DNA from: Amaranthus tricolor
Taxonomy: Eukaryota; Streptophyta; Magnoliopsida; Caryophyllales; Amaranthaceae
Assembly: GCF_026212465.1 (NCBI RefSeq)
Contig: NC_080063.1
Span: forward strand, 19,773,297-19,837,296
Direction: 5' to 3'
DNA length: 64,000 nt
The translations under genes and the position numbers were made by a program. The notes under the pieces are model-generated. The model did not search any database and was not told where the DNA came from. It was given only the letters and a program-made list of their open reading frames with translations. Of the stretch, positions 1 through 10,150 are shown piece after piece (within the stretch, counting starts at the first letter, position 1; every line of letters begins with the position of its first letter).

Positions 1-242
1 GACTACGACTTCCTCAAAATTGTAATTATAATAATCAGACAAAAGAAAAAAAAATTTGGAGGGTCCATATATTTTTTATCGTAAAAATTAACAATTTTTT
101 CTTTATTTTCATATAATAGTTTTAACTTTTGATTAACCATAAATAGTTTCAATTTTACAATATTGTTGCCAAGTAATGACTGATTTTTGTGATTAATTAC
201 TAAAAAAGAGTAAATTAAAAAAATCAAAAATATTAAAAATTA

Positions 243-503
243 CTCCCTCCGTTTTCTAATGTTTTTCCTGTTTACTTTTTTACAATTTTCAAATAAATTT
301 TAAGCTTTAATATCTCTAAATACGCATCATGAAAAATTGTACAAAATAGGAGTATATAATAAAAAAGTATACATTAATACGAATCTAATGAGATCTCACA
401 TGGATATATTTTATCATCTATATATGTCTTAAAATTCTTAATCAATATTCTTTTTCCAAAGTAGAATATTCTAAATGGGAAGAACATTACAAAACGAAGG
501 GAG
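243..503. mobile_element. Stowaway-type MITE
   Basis: The left end reads CTCCCTCCGTTTTCTAATG and the right end is its near reverse complement (CATTACAAAACGAAGGGAG). A TA dinucleotide sits on each side (241-242 and 504-505), as expected for the TA target duplication of Tc1/mariner-derived Stowaway elements. The 261-bp interior is AT-rich and has no coding capacity. Family assignment rests on the well known CTCCCTCCG terminus of plant Stowaways. Confidence 0.85.
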
Positions 504-1245
504 TAAAAGTTAAAATTAAAAAAAAAAATTACTTGATTTTTCTTTTTATTTTTTAAAAAATTTTCATGTTTTTATAATTTCATTTTATATTTACCTTTTC
601 TATACGCATAATGACTCGTTGTATTGATAAGAAGTTACCGTGGTATATTCTTAACAAGTATTCTTTACAGTTGAAATTATTCATATTTCATAAAAAATAT
701 AGGAAAATCGATAAAAGGGTAAATTATTCAGGATAATTTTTTGTTTTTACTTCAAAATATTCAATATTTTTTATAATGTTTCTTAACAAATTTAGTGTGC
801 AAGGTGTCTGATGCATAAGTCTACCTAGAGTCCTAATCATTAGTTACATTGCTTTTACTATAGTTTAATTACTCGGGTTTAAATGTATTATTAGTTAAAA
901 ATGTAAAATAAAGCAAAAAATATTATTGTGTATCTTTGCGCTGCCATGATGTATGTTGTAGTGATAGTTTTTTCTTGGTTGACTGAATCAATTGATTTTC
1001 TCTTTATACTTCATGTTGGGATGATTTATCAGATGATGTATACACTTTATAAGTTAAGGAGTCTTCCTCCTATTGTCATGTGTTTTTGAGATGGTATGTC
1101 TTTGGCTCATGGAGTGTGTGCACCTCGTGTTTCCCGATAATATGCTGACAATTCACAATAGTCCGACCTAAGTTAACACTTCGCGATGAGCTTTTAATGA
1201 AATGTTATGATTTAAAGATTGGTGTGTTTTGTGGGATGTTTGAAG
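504..1245. other. AT-rich non-coding stretch
   Basis: No credible ORF, RNA gene or repeat boundary is visible. By comparison with the intact AVT6 gene at 27212, this would be intron 1 of the AVT6-like pseudogene. No first exon can be recognised, so it lies left of the window or is lost. Confidence 0.5.
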
Positions 1246-2012
1246 GTGATGTGCTATCAGGAACATCAGCTAGTGGAATTCACCTGGTGTATTAGAAGGT
1301 TGGTTTGGAGATCATTGGTGGAATGCCCGGATTTTCGTTCTTCTTATCACAACACTTTGTATCTTTGCTCCATTAGCTTGCTTCAAGCGCATTGGTGAGT
1401 TATTGGGTTCATATTTTGTAATTCATTCTTAAGTTTCTCTTTAGCAAATGCAACATATCTTGCTTATCACCATCACCGGTTTAGCAGAGTGATCACTTTT
1501 AATCGAATTCATATTAAATGATCGGTTTGTCGTCATACATTCATGTTTTATGTATGTAAATAATCATATTAGCCAATTAGAAGGAAATTGTGTTGTTATT
1601 TAGCTAAGATTTCGTGATAATATGGTTCAATTCCGTAACTTATGTATGTTCACATGATCACATTATCATCTTATCCAATGTATCTGGATCATAAAAGCTA
1701 TAATTAAGGTTTAGGGAGGGTTAGATGAGGGCGCACCATACCCTTATCAAAACAGTTGAAGATCATGGCGTTATTTCAAAAGAGATATGGTGTGATCACA
1801 TCTTTAGCTATCTTAGATTTTGAAGCTATTTTATAGCATTATTTCAGAACATAGATGTGCAATCAATCCTAAATTTGGGGTGTAAGTAGAACGCTTTTGT
1901 TGTTGAAGCCTCAAGGTATCGGCAACGAGGGATAAGATCAGTAGCGAATCTAGAATAAAATCAAATGATGTCGATAATATTAAAAGAATGTAATTAATAA
2001 AGGATGAACCTG

Positions 2013-2075
2013 GTGTTAAAGTATATAACACATCTTGGTGCCTCAACCATCAGCTTAAGCTTTTAGTTGAGTTGG
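2013..2075 (-). repeat. Dispersed repeat with AAGCTTAAGCTGATGGTT core
   Basis: The reverse strand carries an AACTCAACTAAAAGC block followed by TTAAGCTGATGGTTGAGG and a nearby ATGTGTTATATACT block. The same block order recurs at 27670-27725, 27810-27870 and 29980-30025. It therefore lies in introns or flanks of both AVT6 copies. Type of element unknown. Confidence 0.5.
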
Positions 2076-3475
2076 TTCTTTAACACTCGTGTCAATATTG
2101 TCACATATCAAGCTCATACCAATTTTACCACCACATATACTAGTATCTCCAAGTATATGGCTATATACATAAGTAAAATGTTGTCAGTTGACACTTGATA
2201 GTATTGATCGAGCATAGATCCGCCCCTGAATAAGATTAAAAAAGAAAGTATAAAGACCCATTAGACACATACTTGCTATTTTAACATTAAGCCCATTTTG
2301 ATTTTTTTTTTCTGTAATAATGTGCAAGTTCCTTTTTGTTATTTTCTCTATTGGGTATTCACTATTTGTGTTTGTTCTGCAGATTCTTTGAGATATACAT
2401 CTGCATTGTCAGTTGCTCTGGCTGTTGTATTTCTTGTAATAATGGTGGGAATTGCAGTTATTAAGGTGATAAGCGGAAGCGTGATGATGCCAAGATTACT
2501 TCCGAACATTACCGATTTAAACTCGTTCTGGAAACTCTTCACTGTCGTACCTGTTCTCGTCACTGCATATATTTGTCACTACAATGGTACTTAAACAGTT
2601 ATCGTAACACCAAATATCGGCCAAAAGCATGAGATTTTGTGTTTGACGTGCTTTGTGAACTTTGTATTCTGTAGTTCACTCAATCGACAATGAACTAGAG
2701 GATACTAGCGGAATCAGACCTGTAGTTCGAACTGCACTCGGTCTTTGTTCATCTGTGTATGTAAGCTTATTCGGGTTTCTTCTATTCGGTGATGGAACTC
2801 TGGATGATGTCCTTGCAAACTTTGATACTGACCTGGGAATACCTTACAGTGCTGTTCTGAACGATGCTGTTCGTGTCAGTTATGCCGCACACTTGATGCT
2901 TGTTTTCCCGATTGTATTCTATCCATTGAGACTAAATATCGACGGTCTTTGCTTCCCGGCATCATGGCCTTTGGTTAACAGCAACACGAGGTTACTTTTG
3001 ACACTCGTCCTTGAATTTCCTAAATGGACCTATTCTGATACTAAGACCGAAAGGCACTCTAAGGTGCTCACCTTTAGGCACTATAAGGCGCTCGGCTGCT
3101 CGCCTTATGAACTCACCTAACCTCTCCCTATCAAGGCTTCAAGCTCATCGTCCACGAAGGTGCTTGTCTGGGCTTGTTTAGGTGTGCTTTTTCAAACTAA
3201 GATTGGAATTTATTGGATTTTCAACTCAAAACAATAGATGGCATTGATCAATTGACACTTTTTGGAGTGTAAAAGATTAGGATAGCCATGATCACACCAT
3301 TACCCCCTCATGAAGAGAACTACACTGCAAACTCCGTCTTTTTTGACATTATAGTTACATGGAACGTGGAACGTAGCCTCGTCTTCCGATCGGGAAATGT
3401 TTGTCCCCACTTACCAGTCACCACGACACGCGACCCTAATTGCTCAAGGTGAGGTCCTGGTGTTGAAGACCTTAT

Positions 3476-3709
3476 TGAGAAGAATGATAATGGAGTTGGT
3501 TTTGGAAGAGGGAAAACAGAACGAGGAAGAAGCAGATGAAGGAAAGAGAGAGAGAGCAGAATTCCTTTTCTTATTATTGTGATATATTCTTATATAATAC
3601 AAATGAAAGAAAGGGGAGTATTTATATGAAGATACAAAAATACAATTAGCTCCTTATCCATACAAAATTACCAATAACTCCCTAGCCATCTTCATCTAAT
3701 ATATCATCA
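3476..3709 (-). repeat. Copia 3' LTR
   Basis: This 234-bp copy begins TGAGAAGAATGATAATGG and ends ATATATCATCA on the plus strand. It matches 8121-8354 with no difference found by eye. It contains the last 28 nt of the gag-pol ORF, so the stop codon lies inside the LTR. Confidence 0.93.
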
Positions 3710-6700
3710 TCCCCCCTCAAGCTAGGAAGTGTGTCTGGATACATGCCTAGCTTGGACTTTAATTTGTTATGCTGTAAGGACCCCAGGGCTTTGGTCATTA
3801 TATCTGCAAGTTGATCTGCTGAAGGAGTGTATGTCAACTGAATTAGTCCTTCAAGAACTTTGTCACGAGTAAAGTGACAATCAATTTCTATGTGTTTAGT
3901 ACGTTCGTGGAACACAGGATTTTTACCAATGTGAATAGCGCTTTGATTATCACAATACAATGTTACAGGCTGTAGATTTGTCACACCCAGTTCTGTAAGA
4001 AGTCTAACTAACCAAGTTGTTTCTGAGGATGCTGCAGCCATTGCCCTATATTCAGCTTCACTTGAGCTTCTGGAAAGGGTTGATTGCTTCTTAGATTTCC
4101 AAGATACTAGAGATTTGCCCAATAACAAAACATATCCTGTTACTGATCTTCTAGTATTGGGGCATGTTGCCCAATCAGAGTCAGAGTATGCTTTTAAACT
4201 CAAGTGATCAGTGGCACATAGGAGGATTCCTTGACCTAAGGTATGTGAAACATATCTCAGCACATGATGTAAGGCCTGGACATGAGGTACTCGAGGCTGA
4301 TGCATGAATTGGCTTAGAGTTTGTATTGAAAAAGATAGGTCTGGTCTTGTGTGACCTAAGAAGTTCAGCTTACCTACTATCTTCCTGTAATGTGCTGGAT
4401 CTTCATATAAGTCTCCAGTATCAATCAGAAGCTTCATATTTGCAGGGAATGGAGTTTTAGCTACCTTTGATACATCCATGTTACAATCAAGAAGTAATTC
4501 TTTGGTGAATTTCTTTTGTGTCATCACAATACCATTTTGCAAATGACAGATTTCCATTCCCAAGAAGTAATTTAGTGTTCCTAAATCTTTGATACTGAAC
4601 ACTGAGTGCAAATGTTCTTTGAACAATGAAATTTCTGCTTCATTTGATCCAGTTACTATTATATCATCAACATATATAACTGCTACTGTGATACCGTTAG
4701 CATTATCTTTGATGAACAAGGAATAGTCATTTTTGGATTGCTTGTAACCCATTTGCTGTATTGCAGAATTTAACTTTGCATACCATTGTCGTGAAGCTTG
4801 TTTAAGTCCATACAAAGACTTGGTAAGTTTGCAGACATAGTTGTGTGGATTGTTAACTCCTGGAGGAACTTTCATATAAACTTCTTCTGTAAGTTCTCCA
4901 TGTAGAAAAGCGTTATTAATATCTAATTGATACAAATTCCATTTCTTGCTTGCTGCTAAAGCTAATAAACATCTTACAGTGGCCATTTTAACCACTGGTG
5001 AAAACGTTTCAAGGTAATCAATTCCATATTTTTGTGTAAAACCCTGTGCAACCAGCCTTGCTTTTAGCCTTTCAATACTTCCATTTGCATTAAGCTTCAC
5101 CTTATAAACCCATTTACATCCAATTGGTTTCTTGCCTTTTGGCAAAGGTACTAACTCCCATGTATCATTAGCAGCCAGAGCATCTAATTCTTTGTTCATG
5201 GCTGCTATCCACCTTGTATCTTGAGAAGCTTCCAAGTAGCTTGATGGTTCTGATATTTCTGATGCTTTGTTTATCAGTATTTTCATTGAGGAAGGAAGAG
5301 CATCAAATTGTACAATGTTGCACCAATGGTTATGCAAAGAATCTGCAGCACACACATACTTATCTAAGTATGCAGGTCTTTTCTTTATTCTATCTGATTG
5401 TCTGAGAGAAGGAACAATGTTAGGTATATTTTGTGGAGCTGAAGTGGTTGAGGGTTTAGGTGCTGCTGAATCAACAATGTTGTCATGTTCTGCAATCAAG
5501 TTATCAGGAGGAATTTGAAATGGTTCAGGTATAGGATAGTTCATGTCTAGATCTAAATGTGTGTTTATGGGGAGAAAGATGGGATTTTTGGTGTTGTTGT
5601 TCTGTGTTTCATAGTGAAAAGGCAAATGCTTTTCATAAAAAATAACATCTCTGGAAATAACCATGCTTTTTGTTTCTAAATCATATACCTTAAAGGCCTT
5701 TTGATTTGGTGGGTATCCTAATAGAACACAGGGTGAAGCCCTTTTATCAAATTTTGCTCTACTAGTCTTCAAGGTTGATATGTAACATAAGCAACCAAAC
5801 ACTTTCAAGTGAGCTAGATCTGGTTTCTTTCCATTTAACAACTCATATGGAGAAGTAAAATTCACTGACCTCAATGGCATTCTGTTGATTATATGAGTAG
5901 CAGTTAACAAACATTCACCCCAAAATTTTATAGGAACCCTGGACTGAAAGTATAATGCCCTTGCAGTCTCCAATAAATGTCTGTGTTTCCTTTCCACAAT
6001 TCCATTTTGTTGTGGAGTATTAGGACAAGATCTCTGATGCTTGATCCCATATTTTCTGTAAACAAGAAGAATATCCCCTTCACATAATTCTTTGGCGTTA
6101 TCACTCCTTATACATAGCACTAAACTGCTGTATTGTGTCTTAATGAAAACAAGGAAATCAGAAATGATATTCACAACATCAGTTTTGTTCCTCATAAGAA
6201 ATGTCCATGTATTTCTTGAGAAATCATCTACAATGGTAAGGAAATAGCTAAAAGCATCATAGGTCTTATTCTTATATGGACCCCATGTATCTATATGAAG
6301 TAATTCAAAACATTTCTCAGTTTTAGACAAGCTTACAGGAAATGGTTTTCTTGTCTGTCTAGCCTTATGACAAACTTGACAAATTACTTGACTTCCTACT
6401 TTATTATCAAAAACAGAATTAATCAGATGCAGCTTATTGAAAGGCATATGTCCCATTCTAAGGTGCCAAAGCTTTGCTTCTTCAGTACTTTTACCAACCT
6501 TAGCTGCATCAGCAATTGCAGCCTCTTGAGTCTCTATCTTCTCTGGCTTTACCATAGTTCCATCATCAACAGCATATAACCCAGATACCAATTTACCAAG
6601 CACCACTGACTGTCTCAAAGTTGGCCCCTGAATTATGCATTTGTCATGAGTAAAGACTATCTCACATTTTAAATCTCTGCATAATCTATTAGTAGAAATC

Positions 6701-8004
6701 AAATTGAACTTCAACCCAGGCACATGTAAGACATTCTGCAATTCTATTCCATTGTCAAAAAACACATCTCCAACATGTTCAACTGTCACTTGCTTACCAT
6801 CAGCAATAGTAATTGTGTTTGGACTTTTATCGAACACTTTATAATTCTTAAACAAATCTAAACTTGAACAAATATGGTCTGTAGCACCACTGTCAACAAT
6901 CCAATTTTGATTTGAACAAGTTAATAGACATGTACCTGCCACATATGCTTGAGAGTTGTCTGATTCCTGAGTCTGTAAAGCCTTAAGAATATTGTTGAAT
7001 TGATCTGAAGAGATATGAGTAACATGTTCTGTGGTTTCCTCATTTCTTTCTTCCATTTGAGCTACTGCTGTTGTCTTCTTGACTCTTCCTTTAGCTAGAG
7101 TTGAAGGGTACCCATGGATCTTAAAACATTTTTCAATCGTATGTCCAGGGATTCTACAATGTTCACAGTAAGGTCTCTTCCCTGCTATCACCATTCTATT
7201 TCCATTAGATGACTGAAAAGTCATTCTAGAGCCTTGAGAACGATTCTTATAGTTTCTTTTATAATCTGCAGCAAATACCATAGCTCTATTGCTTGATTCT
7301 TCATCAATCAAGCTTGTTTGCCTCTGTCTTTCTTCTTGTATGAGAAGTTTGTATGCCATTGAAATAGTTGGCAAGGGCTGCATCATCAAGATGTTAGTTC
7401 TTACAGCAGCAAACTTATTATCCAACTTCATGAGTAATTGTACAAGCCTTTCTTCTTGTTGTTGTTTGATGAAGGTTTGATTACAGGTACATCCAGCACT
7501 TGTACAAGAGGGCAATGGGTTTATCTGATTGATTTGATCCCAAATAGCTTTTATCTGAGTGAAGAACTCAGTAATTGAAGTTTCTTGACCTTGTTTCAAA
7601 TCTGTTAAAGATTGCTGCAATGTGTACAACTGGGGTCCAGAAGTCTGAGAAAACTTTTCCTCAAGATCCTTCCAAATTTCTTGAGAAGAAGTTAAGAACA
7701 AAAAACTCCTAGCAATCGAACTTTCCAAGGATCTCAAGATGTAAGAAATGATTATAGCATCACATCTTTTCCATGCAGCACAATTTGGATCATCTTCAGT
7801 TGGTTTTGGTAAGCTTCCATCAACAAACCCTAATTTATTTTTTGTCGCGAGCGCAATGACCATACTTCTCTTCCATTCTCCATAAGCTTCACCAGAAAAC
7901 TTCTCAGAATCAATAGGCAAGGCCGTATTCTCAGATGGATTGATAAAATAAGGCGAATTTGGATCTGAAGTAACTGCAATTGACAAATTTGTCGTCATGT
8001 TCAA
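3682..8004 (-). CDS. Copia gag-pol polyprotein, 1440 aa, intact
   Basis: A single reading frame encodes all Copia domains in canonical order. The gag region (about 35-230) is followed by a CCHC zinc knuckle (C280-x2-C-x4-H-x4-C). The aspartic protease has a DSGAT motif near 371. The GAG-pre-integrase region has LWHLRMGH at 512-519 and a CQVCH motif. The integrase core has an Asp in HIDTWGPY (570-577), RSDNAKEL (634-641) and a Glu in QQNGIVERKHR. Reverse transcriptase has KWVYKVKLNANG, the DINNAFLHGEL block and YVDDIIVTG (1111-1119). RNase H has YSDSDWATCP, SSSEAEYRA and CDNQSAIH. No stop or frameshift interrupts it. The start is the first in-frame ATG, about 100 nt inside the primer binding site. 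With matching LTRs this copy may still be competent to move; expression is not shown. Confidence 0.95.
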   Translation of the reverse strand: MNMTTNLSIAVTSDPNSPYFINPSENTALPIDSEKFSGEAYGEWKRSMVIALATKNKLGFVDGSLPKPTEDDPNCAAWKRCDAIIISYILRSLESSIARSFLFLTSSQEIWKDLEEKFSQTSGPQLYTLQQSLTDLKQGQETSITEFFTQIKAIWDQINQINPLPSCTSAGCTCNQTFIKQQQEERLVQLLMKLDNKFAAVRTNILMMQPLPTISMAYKLLIQEERQRQTSLIDEESSNRAMVFAADYKRNYKNRSQGSRMTFQSSNGNRMVIAGKRPYCEHCRIPGHTIEKCFKIHGYPSTLAKGRVKKTTAVAQMEERNEETTEHVTHISSDQFNNILKALQTQESDNSQAYVAGTCLLTCSNQNWIVDSGATDHICSSLDLFKNYKVFDKSPNTITIADGKQVTVEHVGDVFFDNGIELQNVLHVPGLKFNLISTNRLCRDLKCEIVFTHDKCIIQGPTLRQSVVLGKLVSGLYAVDDGTMVKPEKIETQEAAIADAAKVGKSTEEAKLWHLRMGHMPFNKLHLINSVFDNKVGSQVICQVCHKARQTRKPFPVSLSKTEKCFELLHIDTWGPYKNKTYDAFSYFLTIVDDFSRNTWTFLMRNKTDVVNIISDFLVFIKTQYSSLVLCIRSDNAKELCEGDILLVYRKYGIKHQRSCPNTPQQNGIVERKHRHLLETARALYFQSRVPIKFWGECLLTATHIINRMPLRSVNFTSPYELLNGKKPDLAHLKVFGCLCYISTLKTSRAKFDKRASPCVLLGYPPNQKAFKVYDLETKSMVISRDVIFYEKHLPFHYETQNNNTKNPIFLPINTHLDLDMNYPIPEPFQIPPDNLIAEHDNIVDSAAPKPSTTSAPQNIPNIVPSLRQSDRIKKRPAYLDKYVCAADSLHNHWCNIVQFDALPSSMKILINKASEISEPSSYLEASQDTRWIAAMNKELDALAANDTWELVPLPKGKKPIGCKWVYKVKLNANGSIERLKARLVAQGFTQKYGIDYLETFSPVVKMATVRCLLALAASKKWNLYQLDINNAFLHGELTEEVYMKVPPGVNNPHNYVCKLTKSLYGLKQASRQWYAKLNSAIQQMGYKQSKNDYSLFIKDNANGITVAVIYVDDIIVTGSNEAEISLFKEHLHSVFSIKDLGTLNYFLGMEICHLQNGIVMTQKKFTKELLLDCNMDVSKVAKTPFPANMKLLIDTGDLYEDPAHYRKIVGKLNFLGHTRPDLSFSIQTLSQFMHQPRVPHVQALHHVLRYVSHTLGQGILLCATDHLSLKAYSDSDWATCPNTRRSVTGYVLLLGKSLVSWKSKKQSTLSRSSSEAEYRAMAAASSETTWLVRLLTELGVTNLQPVTLYCDNQSAIHIGKNPVFHERTKHIEIDCHFTRDKVLEGLIQLTYTPSADQLADIMTKALGSLQHNKLKSKLGMYPDTLPSLRGDDDILDEDG
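3710..3720 (-). other. Copia polypurine tract
   Basis: The minus strand reads TTGAGGGGGGA directly against the 3' LTR, the position and composition expected of the plus-strand primer for reverse transcription. Confidence 0.8.
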
Positions 8005-8108
8005 GAAAAGAGAAAGGAAAGATTTCTTGTAGAAATTTTCAGAAATTTGGAATAATAAGAACGAATATCACTGTAATGATCGAAAAATTTGAGGATCTTT
8101 GAACTTAT

Positions 8109-8120
8109 GCTCTGATACCA
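8109..8120 (-). other. Copia primer binding site (initiator Met-tRNA)
   Basis: The minus strand reads TGGTATCAGAGC directly downstream of the 5' LTR. It is complementary to the 3' end of plant initiator Met-tRNA, the usual primer of plant Copia elements. Confidence 0.88.
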
Positions 8121-8354
8121 TGAGAAGAATGATAATGGAGTTGGTTTTGGAAGAGGGAAAACAGAACGAGGAAGAAGCAGATGAAGGAAAGAGAGAGAGA
8201 GCAGAATTCCTTTTCTTATTATTGTGATATATTCTTATATAATACAAATGAAAGAAAGGGGAGTATTTATATGAAGATACAAAAATACAATTAGCTCCTT
8301 ATCCATACAAAATTACCAATAACTCCCTAGCCATCTTCATCTAATATATCATCA
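8121..8354 (-). repeat. Copia 5' LTR
   Basis: This is the second 234-bp terminal repeat, identical by eye to 3476-3709. On the minus strand it would carry the promoter and start of the genomic RNA. Confidence 0.93.
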
Positions 8355-8912
8355 CTTATTAAAAGGTATTTTAACCTTCACTTACAAACGAAAGAAAAAA
8401 AAGGAATGAAAAAACGAGATGAAACCTAGAGGTGGGTATGGGACTATGGGTATTGGACCCATCTAGACATAATATATCTCATTCCCAATCGTTCCCGAGT
8501 TAATATAGATTGTATTCCTTGTTTCCGTTCTCGTTCCCCGTTCCAAACCGAATTTTGTTCCTTGTAGCACATATCTAATCAAGTAGACTTAAATACTTGT
8601 GCTCTGATATTTCAGGGACCGCTATGCGATTTCTGCAGCCAAAGAAAGATACTTGGCCATTCTGATGATTGTACTTGCCGTTTTCTCAAATGCAGTGGCA
8701 ATGTACAGTGATGCCTACGCATTACTCAAGAAAAATTCTGTAACCAGTGAGATATGAGCTGACGTTCAGCGCTCCATTTTATGAATTGAGGGTACAGCGG
8801 AGCAAAGACTCTCCTGTTGCTGTGAAGGCATCGAGATGGCTCGATTTTATGAATCGAGGGAATCAATAAGAGCAAATGTGGCTCATCATGTAAATAGTAC
8901 AACTCTGTCGCG

Positions 8913-8913
<1 letters not shown>

Positions 8914-8985
<72 letters not shown>
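8914..8985. repeat. (TA)n microsatellite
   Basis: About 36 uninterrupted TA units. It abuts the GC-rich terminus of a hAT-like element. Confidence 0.95.
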
Positions 8986-8988
<3 letters not shown>

Positions 8989-9412
8989 GGTGATCAAACA
9001 CCGGGCCGGGAGGCAAAAATCTGCCCATTGATGCTGGCCGGGCCGGGCCAAAGTGCGGGCCAAAAAGTTCTTGCCCAAACCCGTACTGTGCAGGCTTGCG
9101 GGCTTTTGCGGGCCTATGTTATATATTATTTTTTTATTTTAAATTAAATTTAAGATAACCATGATTATTTCACTATAACTTAAAGCACTTATCCATAATG
9201 CTTTAAATTAAAAACTCTTATTTTTTTATTTAATAATTTCTAATCAATCACCGTGATTTGTAAATAACCAAAAAAATAAAAATATAAAACTAAAATAAAT
9301 AAAACCAAAAAAGACAAAGAAATTCACAAAACTACAAATACAATTGTTGCATATCATACATAATTTAAAACACAAATTAAAAATAATTGAAATAATCAAA
9401 TACAATTGTTAC

Positions 9413-9416
<4 letters not shown>

Positions 9417-9464
<48 letters not shown>
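9417..9464. repeat. (TA)n microsatellite
   Basis: About 24 TA units within the hAT-like region. Confidence 0.95.
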
Positions 9465-9467
<3 letters not shown>

Positions 9468-10150
9468 TGTAAATTCGAAGTTTGAATAGAAGACCATGGT
9501 AAAATTTTCAATACCCGAATTGGTTGTGAATTGTACGTTTGAAGAAGTATATAATATGCAATTATGTACTTAGGCTTCGGAAACTTGAAGAGCTAAACAT
9601 GTAACCTTTCTGGCTTCTTTCTCGTTTTACATCCCGATCCTTAAATTCCTTTTCTTTTGTTGGGTTTTGTGATGGCCATGGAGCGGGTTACCCGGAATCG
9701 AACCGGTCCCGAACAGCTTGAAAACCATCCCGAAATCGGAACCGTTCGCGATAGGTTCTGAACCGGCCCGAACCGCGGAACCATAAAACCGTCGAAAAAA
9801 CCGCCAGAACCGGACCAAAGAACCGCAGGCCGGTTCACCGAGAACCGGACCAAAACGGTTCATCCGGCCCAACGGTTCCTTGGAACTGGAACTGGAACTG
9901 TGCAGTTTACCCGGCTCAGTTGTTCTTTGGAACCGGTCAAAAGTAGCTTTTGGGATTTTTCTATATATACTCCACACTTTCAATCTTTTCATTCACAATT
10001 CATCTCTTCTCCTACTCTCTCTACTTAATTACGCAATTATTCTTTTAATTACATAATTAGTCTTTTAATTATTTCTTAATTACATTATTATTTCAATATT
10101 ATCATGTCTTCTTTTTTGAAAAAAGCCTATTTACTAAAGTGGCAAAATGA

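Larger units (their letters stand above)
3476..8354 (-). mobile_element. Full-length Ty1/Copia LTR retrotransposon, apparently recent
   Basis: The element is 4879 bp and bounded by direct repeats 3476-3709 and 8121-8354 (234 bp each, TG...CA). By eye the two LTRs are identical. The flanks carry a perfect 5-bp target duplication CTTAT (3471-3475 and 8355-8359). On the minus strand the 5' LTR (8354-8121) is followed directly by a primer binding site, TGGTATCAGAGC, complementary to the initiator Met-tRNA 3' end. The 3' LTR is preceded by a polypurine tract, GAGGGGGGA. One uninterrupted gag-pol frame fills the interior. All parts needed for retrotransposition are visible. It sits inside the AVT6-like pseudogene. 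Confidence 0.95.
1246..8757 (+). pseudogene. AVT6-like amino acid transporter pseudogene, split by a Copia insertion
   Basis: Four pieces match the intact transporter at 27212-29618 in order. Exon 2 is 1246-1394, exon 3 is 2383-2586, the first part of exon 4 runs from 2675 to about 3020, and exon 5 is 8616-8757 (ends in TGA). Exon 3 is 204 nt in both copies. Exon 2 is 149 nt here against 153 nt in the intact gene, a 4-nt deletion just after the codons for GIH that puts a TAG in frame. About 125 nt of the 3' part of exon 4, with its transmembrane segments, cannot be found, and exon 1 is not visible. Splice dinucleotides are kept at the surviving exons and exon 5 still reads DRYAISAAKERYLAI...YALLKK. 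A full-length Copia element (3476-8354, opposite strand) lies in the gap between exons 4 and 5. The protein would have been a proton-coupled vacuolar amino acid transporter; this copy cannot make one. Confidence 0.88.

Noticed and set aside
1831..2046. Minus-strand frame of 71 codons
   Set aside because: It lies in the intron of the AVT6 pseudogene and overlaps a dispersed repeat; no homology.
9627..9992. 121-codon minus-strand frame rich in Arg, Gly and Phe
   Set aside because: It is a by-product of AACCGG/CCGGTT repeats in the hAT subterminal region; there is no protein signature.
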